Shown: positions 59,101-64,000 of the stretch, one piece after another
Position numbering within the stretch: position 1 is the stretch's first letter
Layout of the letters: each line of letters opens with the position of its first letter
Assembly: GCF_014706615.1 (NCBI RefSeq)
Contig: NZ_CP054877.1
Coordinates: 620,001 to 684,000, forward strand
Source: Candidatus Vesicomyosocius sp. SY067_SCS001
GTDB lineage: Bacteria > Pseudomonadota > Gammaproteobacteria > PS1 > Pseudothioglobaceae
Reading direction: 5' to 3'
DNA: 64,000 bases
The notes under the pieces: generated by a model
The model's input: the letters and a program-made list of their open reading frames with translations, nothing else
Database searches by the model: none
Told to the model about the DNA's origin: nothing
Made by a program: the position numbers and the translations under genes

Positions 59101-59863
59101 CCCATGCTATAATATAAGATGAATTATACCAATCAGCACTTTCTGGCACATCAGTTTGCTCACCCCAGGTTTGAGGTGAGGATGGTGGCAAATCACAATA
59201 CCAGTCATAAAAACTTAAAGAAGTACCGCCAATTAATGACAAATAACGAGAACCAGCTGCATAAGACACCATTGACATAGCTGGAATAGGTGAAAAACCG
59301 ACAACTCTATCTGGTCCATAGGTTTGAGTTGTATAAATATTGGAGGCTACAATAATCTCATTCACTTCATCCCAATTAACACGAACCATCCCACCTAAAC
59401 CACGAACTTGTTTGTATTCTTTTGTTTTAGCTTTATCATTCATAATTGACTTCCATGCATCAACAGGATCAATATTTTGCTTTTTAGCTTCACGCCAGAT
59501 TCTTAATAATCTAGAACGAATTAGAGGATACTTAAGACGAGTGGCGCTATACAAATACCATGAATATGTTGCACCTCTTTGACAACCTCTAGGCTCATGA
59601 TCTGGCAAGTCTGGACGAGTTCTAGGATAATTAGTTTGTTGTGTTTCCCAAGTTACTAAGCCATTTTTTACATAAATTTTCCAACTACATGATCCTGTAC
59701 AATTAACACCATGAGTCGAACGAACAACTTTATCATGTCCCCAGCGATTACGATAAGCTTTTTCCCAACTTCTATTTTCATGTACTAATTTTCCATGACC
59801 ATTAGAGAAATATTCAGGCTTTGACTGGGTAAAAAATGTTATTCTATCTAATAAATAACTCAT
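56135..59863 (-). CDS. narG: Respiratory nitrate reductase alpha subunit NarG
   Basis: Catalytic bis-MGD subunit, 1242 aa, the normal length. The N-terminal [4Fe-4S] site is HGVNCTGSCSWKIYVKNG near residue 53. TNYPRTRPDLPDHEPRGCQR follows, and the molybdenum aspartate region is in GGTSLSFYDWYCDLPPSSPQ. There is no Tat signal, so the active site faces the cytoplasm, as in other NarG. AGGAGG before the ATG is a very strong ribosome site. It opens the narGHJI operon. Confidence 0.97.
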   Translation of the reverse strand: MSYLLDRITFFTQSKPEYFSNGHGKLVHENRSWEKAYRNRWGHDKVVRSTHGVNCTGSCSWKIYVKNGLVTWETQQTNYPRTRPDLPDHEPRGCQRGATYSWYLYSATRLKYPLIRSRLLRIWREAKKQNIDPVDAWKSIMNDKAKTKEYKQVRGLGGMVRVNWDEVNEIIVASNIYTTQTYGPDRVVGFSPIPAMSMVSYAAGSRYLSLIGGTSLSFYDWYCDLPPSSPQTWGEQTDVPESADWYNSSYIIAWGSNIPQTRTPDAHFFTESRYNGTKTIAVTPDFSEVAKLSDEWMSPTQGTDAALAMTMGHVILKEYHLTNKSKYFTNYIKQYTDMPFLVILEEKKEVFVPGRTLRASDIHGALGEKDNTEWKPLLIDQNTNEIVTPTGTIGFRWDGSGKWNIENKNAMNGADIDPKITLKDNNDEIISVGFPYFNNKAHDQEIFTNTAHNPILMRNVPIRQLTLVNGNEVKVSTVFDLMMANYSVDQGLGGDNVAASFDDDVPYTPAWNEKVTGVPREQTVRIAREFSENADKTQGKSMVILGAAINHWYHMDMIYRGIINMLMMCGCIGKSGGGWSHYVGQEKLRPQTGWLPLAFALDWHRPPRQMNGTSFFYNHSSQWRYEKLEVDEILSPLTDKTEWKNYSIIDCNVRSEKMGWLPSAPQFEDNPLEITKQAEEAGINVKDYIVQKLKSKDLKFSCEDPDNPKNFPHNMFIWRSNILGSSGKGHEYLLKYLLGAQNAVLGKETDKKPSEVKWREGVEGKVDLLVTLDFRMSTTCLYSDIVLPSATWYEKNDLNTSDMHPFIHPLSKAVDPAWESRSDWEIYKGLAKKFSELCPGHLGKEKDIVAVPILHDTSEEMAQATDVKAWFDGECEAIPGKTMPNFIEVERNYPDTYKKFTSLGPLMSKMGNGGKGIEWNTEDEVTSLGDLNKIVKEEGVSKGLPKIETDIDATEVILSLAPETNGKVAVKAWKSLGKITGKDHTHLAKSKEDEQIRYRDIQAQPRKIISSPIWSGLEDEHVSYNAGYINVHEYIPWRTLTGRQQFYQDHKWMIDFGENLCTYKPPINTRTVEPIINEKNDGRSQVVLNWITPHQKWGIHSTYSDNLLMLTLNRGGPVVWISEVDAQKINVEDNDWIELYNSNGTIAARAVVSQRVPEGMALMYHAQEKITTTPIAEKSGFRGGIHNSVTRTITKPTHMIGGYAQLSYGFNYYGTVGSNRDEFVVVRKMNKVDWKDEPAKRI

Positions 59864-59943
59864 TTTTACCTCCTATTATCATTACATTTTTATTCGATGA
59901 TTTTAATAAGAACTTTAATGTAAAACAATCAATCCAATTACTA

Positions 59944-59959
59944 AATAAGTATACTTATT
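59944..59959. promoter_or_regulatory. 16-bp palindrome upstream of narG
   Basis: AATAAGTATACTTATT, about 81 bases before the narG start. Its symmetry would suit a dimeric regulator. No known consensus is matched. Confidence 0.4.
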
Positions 59960-60575
59960 ATTTATTTAATAAAAAGAAATAATTCAAATTACTTTAATTA
60001 ATTTTTAAAATTAATATCTGTGTATTATAATTAAAAAAAATCAAAAAACTTTTTTTACATAGAACCTCTGTAAACTTACTTCATTAAATAAACTATGCTT
60101 AATAGCATAATCATTATTATTATAGAATAATACAGTATAAAAATCATTTATACTGCTTTCTGACAAAACCTATTAAACTTATCATATAATAGATCAAATA
60201 AGTACATCAATAAAACATTAATCCATGTATAAATTAATGCTGACGAGTTATGTAAATTTATAGTTTTACTTTAGTATAATGTCATTATTAACATAATTAT
60301 GTTGAAAGTTAAATATAACCTTAATAGATAAAATTAAACAAGTAGTAGTAACTTAAGTATCCATATAATTAATAAATAGTTTTAATAAAAAATACTCATA
60401 AATTGAAGATATGCAACACCAATACAAATAATTAGGAAATATCATCCACACAGTAAACACGTTATAAATACAATAGTATTAATCGCTAAAACTTAATTAG
60501 CTTATAATTTTAACTACTAAGCAGTAATTATCCTATAATTGATTTAATTTAGTAAAAATTAGCTATTTAGACTGT

Positions 60576-60601
60576 TTTTACCATTCAAGAGAATGGTAAA
60601 A
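60576..60601. repeat. 11-bp hairpin before mog
   Basis: TTTTACCATTC (60576-60586), loop AAGA, GAATGGTAAAA (60591-60601), 36 bases before the mog ATG. Confidence 0.85.
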
Positions 60602-60637
60602 TTAATCGTTTAAAGTAACTAACTGGTCTTTAAATAT

Positions 60638-61156
60638 ATGAGAAAAATAAACATTAAAATTGGTTTTATTACTATATCTGATCGTGCTGCTAGAGGTGAA
60701 TATGAGGATATCAGCGGGCCTGCTATGCAAAATTGGATTAAAAATGCTGTACTATCTCCCTACACAGTAGAAGATATAATTATTGAAGATAGTCAACCTT
60801 TAATTGAAAAAACCATGATTGATTTTGCTGATAACAAGCATTGCAACTTAATTCTAACTACTGGAGGTACTGGAGTCACAACACGTGATATAACACCAGA
60901 AGCAACATATACCGTATGTGAACGTATACTTGATGGATTTGCTCAACAAATGCGTAATATATCATTACGCACGGTTCCCACAGCGATTTTATCCCGCCAA
61001 ACAGCAGGTACACGTGGTAGTAGCTTAATTATCAATCTACCAGGAAAGCCCGATGCAATTGCAATATGTTTAGGTGCAGTATTTTTAGCAGTGCCTAAAT
61101 GTTTAGAATTACTTGACCAATCTAATATTCAAATTGATTTAGATTTTATCGAATAA
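60638..61156 (+). CDS. mog: Molybdopterin adenylyltransferase Mog
   Basis: Activates molybdopterin with AMP for MoeA. IGFITISDRAARGEYEDISG at the N-terminus, LILTTGGTGVTTRDITPEAT near residue 74, SRQTAGTRGSSLIINLPGKP near 122. 172 aa is normal for free-standing MogA. It stands divergent from narG, whose product needs the cofactor. Confidence 0.92.
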   Translation: MRKINIKIGFITISDRAARGEYEDISGPAMQNWIKNAVLSPYTVEDIIIEDSQPLIEKTMIDFADNKHCNLILTTGGTGVTTRDITPEATYTVCERILDGFAQQMRNISLRTVPTAILSRQTAGTRGSSLIINLPGKPDAIAICLGAVFLAVPKCLELLDQSNIQIDLDFIE

Positions 61157-61172
61157 AATTTAGAATAAAAAT

Positions 61173-61565
61173 TTAACTAGACTTTTTACCTAATAGGTAC
61201 GCTTCTAATAATGCGGTAGTGATGTTGTCGTGAATTTTAAATTGCTCAGCAATGACTTTAATCTTAGACAAATATTCTGTTTGTTGATAATTTTCTCTTA
61301 ACAAGATTAAATCTAGCTTACCGTTATTCAAACAACCTTCTACACAACCTTTTGCATTAGAAAATATAATAGTTTGATCTAAAATAACATCTAGCTGATA
61401 AGAATACAAGTCAATATTGTTTGCTCGAGCAATTGATAAATATACAGCATTAAAAAAATCATCATGATAAATAATATTCTCAATATCAATCACATTACTT
61501 AACTCATAATGTTGGGCTTGATAATCAAATCCAACACTTGCTGTAACCGTAGTATTAGTAGACAT
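61173..61565 (-). CDS. Conserved-looking protein of unknown function after cbbO
   Basis: I do not recognise this 130-aa protein. It has no signal or membrane helix. It starts at the base where cbbO ends (one-base overlap), so it is probably translated with it. NNGKLDLILLRENYQQTEYL and FKIHDNITTALLEAYLLGK look like an ordered alpha/beta fold. A role in rubisco activation by CbbQ/CbbO is a guess from position. Confidence 0.6.
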   Translation of the reverse strand: MSTNTTVTASVGFDYQAQHYELSNVIDIENIIYHDDFFNAVYLSIARANNIDLYSYQLDVILDQTIIFSNAKGCVEGCLNNGKLDLILLRENYQQTEYLSKIKVIAEQFKIHDNITTALLEAYLLGKKSS

Positions 61566-63811
61566 TATTTAGTCAGTGATAAAAATAATTTTGGTAACTC
61601 TTGAGGTAAAGATTCAATACGATCAATTACCGAGTAATGGGAGCCGAAAATATCAACAATATATTCATCTGCTTTTTTATCTAAGCTAATACAATAAGGA
61701 TATATACCTTTTTGTTGAACTTCTTGCACAGCTTTATGCGCATCCTGAATTAAAATTTTTGGGTCATAAATATCAATATCAGAAGGTTCTCCATCAGTTA
61801 AAACAAGCATTAATTTTTTATCACTTTGCTGTAAGTCTAAATAATGTGCGCCATGGCGAATAGCAGCACCCATTCTAGTAGAAAATTCAGCCTTTAAATC
61901 AGCTAAACGTGCCTTTACTGTATCATCCCAATGCTCACCATAACCTTTGATATGATAATACATAACTTTCTGTCTGGTATTAGAATTAAACCCAGAAATA
62001 GAAAAATTATCACCTAACTGCTCTACTGCCCAAGCCAACAAAGACACTGCTTCTTGTGATAGTTCTAAAATAGTTTGTCCAAATTTACCAACAACTTTAT
62101 TTAATGACTCCGATAAATCTAACAACAATAATACTGACACACTGCGAGAATCATGTTCAAAATCAACATTAATTCTAGTATCAGGCTGAGAACCATTTTT
62201 AATATCAATCACACTGCGTAATGCAATATCAAGGTCTAACTCAGCACCCTCTTCTTGATAACGAAGACGTTTCTTATTTTGTGGTTTAAGCAAATCTAAT
62301 ATTTTTTTAAGCTGTTTAACCAAAGCTGAGTGCTTGTCAAGAATTCTATCAATCTTTGATGCATCACTGTGCGAATGTAATCGTTCATATACAGCTACCC
62401 AATCTGGCTTATAAGCTTCATAAGAATAATCCCATTCGTCATAATAATGCGGAGGTATTACTTCAACTTTATCCTCGTCTTCCTCTTCAGATTTTTTTTG
62501 ATATTCAAAAATATTATCTTCTTCATCAAATTTTTCAATAAACAACCACATTGAACGGTTATCATCTCGATAAGTCACTTCAGTATTTTCAAAATACATA
62601 TTAGCTAACGCATCTGAGGCACTTCTTGTTTTAATTAAATATTTTAAAGCAAGTTTTAAACTATCTGATGTACTTGTTTTCCCTGTGTTCATTAATGTCT
62701 TAAATTTTTCAACATAATCTAAGAGAATTTTATTCTTATAATGGTGATTATCATCAAGTAAAGCGTATGTAAGCATAATAGCACGATGTCGTAAGCAAGA
62801 TTGATGCTTATCATCACAATCAAATTCATCTACTATTGGAATTAAATTTAACCATAAATTTTTTAAACCAGGATACTCTTGCATAGCTAAATATTCAACA
62901 CGAGCATCTTCAAAAATTTCAGTAAAAAATCGTTGCTGCGGTGAAACATTATCAGCAACGATCTTAGTGGTAAATTGATGATGTGCAATCAAATGTGCTA
63001 TTAAAGCCATATAACGCTTGCAAGCATTAACACCATTAAATAATTCATAAACATCTGGCAGACGAATAATATTACCTTCTAAATAAGGACGAAAGTGTTC
63101 TAGTTTTTCAAAGTCTGGAGAATACGGTGCATACATGAATTCTGTTTTCCAAAGTGCACGCTGAAATAAATTAATTTTCCGCTCAACATCAATAAACAAC
63201 AAACCCTTTCTTTGCCGTTGAAATACAGCTTTTGAATCAGCACTTAATAATGAAAAATATTCCTCTTGTCGTTTAGGATGGTATTGAAAATATCTTAAAC
63301 CATAATTAATCCACTTATAAATACCTTCAAATTCTAATTGTTCCAATAACAAATGCATATTAGAAAGCATGGCTAATAATGATGGAGAAGCGTGCGTATC
63401 ATGAATGCCATGTATTGAAAATGTAGTTTTATTCAGATGATATTCAATTAGATTCAAGTACTCATCAAGTTGATCATTATTTGTATGTTCAATAACATCA
63501 ATAAAACTGTGTAAAAATGGTTTAACTGCATCTTTATTAGGTGTCCTAGATATCTTTTGATAAGCAAAATTTACAATTTTTTGAATACTACCATCACCAT
63601 AAAATTCACCTACCCAAGGCATTGTTTTTAAAAAAACAATAGACAAAGTATCGCCTTGACCAATTTTTGCTAAAAATTCAGTGCCTTTATAATACTCAAT
63701 TAAACCTTGTTCTGAAAGTCTTCTGGCAGCTTGTTCAATATTTTCAATAAATACTCTTTGAATCGTATTAAAAGCACAATTTAAGGGTTTATATTGACTT
63801 ACTTCAGGCAT
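61565..63811 (-). CDS. cbbO: Rubisco activase adaptor CbbO (VWA domain)
   Basis: 748 aa. The C-terminal von Willebrand A domain has the MIDAS site DLSES in VSVLLLLDLSESLNKVVG near residue 565, with later STRMGAAIRHG and LVLTDGEPSD. An acidic stretch (KKSEEEDEDKVEV) separates it from the long helical N-domain. CbbO binds inhibited rubisco and recruits the CbbQ ATPase. NorD is a close relative, but the CbbQ-like neighbour and the chemoautotroph setting favour CbbO. Confidence 0.85.
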   Translation of the reverse strand: MPEVSQYKPLNCAFNTIQRVFIENIEQAARRLSEQGLIEYYKGTEFLAKIGQGDTLSIVFLKTMPWVGEFYGDGSIQKIVNFAYQKISRTPNKDAVKPFLHSFIDVIEHTNNDQLDEYLNLIEYHLNKTTFSIHGIHDTHASPSLLAMLSNMHLLLEQLEFEGIYKWINYGLRYFQYHPKRQEEYFSLLSADSKAVFQRQRKGLLFIDVERKINLFQRALWKTEFMYAPYSPDFEKLEHFRPYLEGNIIRLPDVYELFNGVNACKRYMALIAHLIAHHQFTTKIVADNVSPQQRFFTEIFEDARVEYLAMQEYPGLKNLWLNLIPIVDEFDCDDKHQSCLRHRAIMLTYALLDDNHHYKNKILLDYVEKFKTLMNTGKTSTSDSLKLALKYLIKTRSASDALANMYFENTEVTYRDDNRSMWLFIEKFDEEDNIFEYQKKSEEEDEDKVEVIPPHYYDEWDYSYEAYKPDWVAVYERLHSHSDASKIDRILDKHSALVKQLKKILDLLKPQNKKRLRYQEEGAELDLDIALRSVIDIKNGSQPDTRINVDFEHDSRSVSVLLLLDLSESLNKVVGKFGQTILELSQEAVSLLAWAVEQLGDNFSISGFNSNTRQKVMYYHIKGYGEHWDDTVKARLADLKAEFSTRMGAAIRHGAHYLDLQQSDKKLMLVLTDGEPSDIDIYDPKILIQDAHKAVQEVQQKGIYPYCISLDKKADEYIVDIFGSHYSVIDRIESLPQELPKLFLSLTK

Positions 63812-63825
63812 ACTGTTAAGTAATT

Positions 63826-64000
63826 TTAGTCAAAAATAGCATCAATTGCACTACTCATAGTGGTACGAATTTCTACATCATCAGTAATTGGGCATACTAA
63901 TGCCATATTACAAGCATCTTTTACTGCAACACCTGAAGCAATCAATGTACCTGCATAATTAAGCAAACGAGTTGATGCACCTTCATCAATACCATGTCCT
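63826..64000 (-). CDS. cbbQ: CbbQ/NirQ-type AAA+ ATPase, C-terminal fragment cut by the window edge
   Basis: 58 codons remain, reading GHGIDEGASTRLLNYAGTLI then ASGVAVKDACNMALVCPITD and ending at TAA 63826. The arginine in STRLL and the downstream helices match the end of CbbQ/NirQ/NorQ MoxR-type ATPases. It is 14 bases upstream of cbbO. The Walker motifs lie beyond the window. Confidence 0.85.
   Translation of the reverse strand, partial: GHGIDEGASTRLLNYAGTLIASGVAVKDACNMALVCPITDDVEIRTTMSSAIDAIFD

Larger units (their letters stand above)
59864..60637. promoter_or_regulatory. Divergent spacer between narG and mog
   Basis: 774 AT-rich bases. Near narG lies a 16-bp perfect palindrome (59944-59959). 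A hairpin precedes mog (60576-60601). I see no FNR-type TTGAT-N4-ATCAA site and no gene. Confidence 0.5.

Overview
The window is strongly AT-rich gammaproteobacterial DNA with few operons, long non-coding spacers and several decaying genes, which is the look of a reduced obligate symbiont genome. The gene content (nitrate respiration by NarGHJI, NirB, a full molybdenum cofactor set, rubisco activase CbbO/CbbQ, cytochrome c maturation, and a cysteine dioxygenase plus sulfinate-decarboxylase-like pair) fits a sulfur-oxidising chemoautotroph of the SUP05 group. The best match is a vesicomyid clam symbiont of the Ca. Vesicomyosocius / Ca. Ruthia lineage. The species-level assignment is inference.

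Layout. 415-3458: translation genes rplT, rpmI, infC, thrS, with infC starting at AUU inside the end of thrS. 3513-7566: recJ, a frameshifted DUF1566 gene, thiO, lspA and an unknown membrane protein. 8191-12628: fabI, ppiD, tRNA-Asp, tRNA-Val, hupB. 12098-14656: ccmG, ccmE, ccmD (56 aa, GTG start), ccmC, then tsaB. 14814-15427 holds the decayed remains of a gokushovirus (Microviridae): a J-like DNA-binding protein, the start of the replication protein VP4, and the end of the scaffolding protein VP3. 15908-22475: rpsF-rpsR-rplI, dnaB, alr, a CpdA-like phosphoesterase, a 5'-nucleotidase and a TPR membrane protein. 22859-31122: DUF971, hisS, yfgM, der, pyrG and an MsbA-type ABC transporter.

32159-39075 is one tightly packed minus-strand run: a cold-shock-domain protein with a membrane anchor, a lytic-transglycosylase lipoprotein, a Rieske ferredoxin, a TrpD2-like transferase, an unknown membrane protein, a PLP decarboxylase, a cysteine-dioxygenase-like cupin, two ATP-grasp proteins and a VTT/DedA-like membrane protein. 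The middle part reads as a hypotaurine-type pathway with two uncharacterised ligases, and is the best candidate here for an undescribed system. 39614-41798: a thioredoxin-fold protein, ung, pdxB.

42103-61156 is a nitrogen-oxide and molybdopterin region: a PP2C phosphatase/kinase fusion, a NarK/NasA transporter, nirB, moaE, mobA, moeA, moaC, moaA, moaD, a nar-linked PpiC homologue that has lost its catalytic domain, narIJHG, and mog. NirB is present without an adjacent NirD. Nitrate enters through the transporter, Nar reduces it to nitrite using the cofactor made by the neighbouring genes, and NirB can take nitrite to ammonium. The nirB-moaE spacer holds four consecutive near-perfect palindromes. 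61173-64000: an unknown 130-aa protein, cbbO and the end of cbbQ, pointing to CO2 fixation. Perfect inverted repeats and short tandem duplications recur in the spacers.
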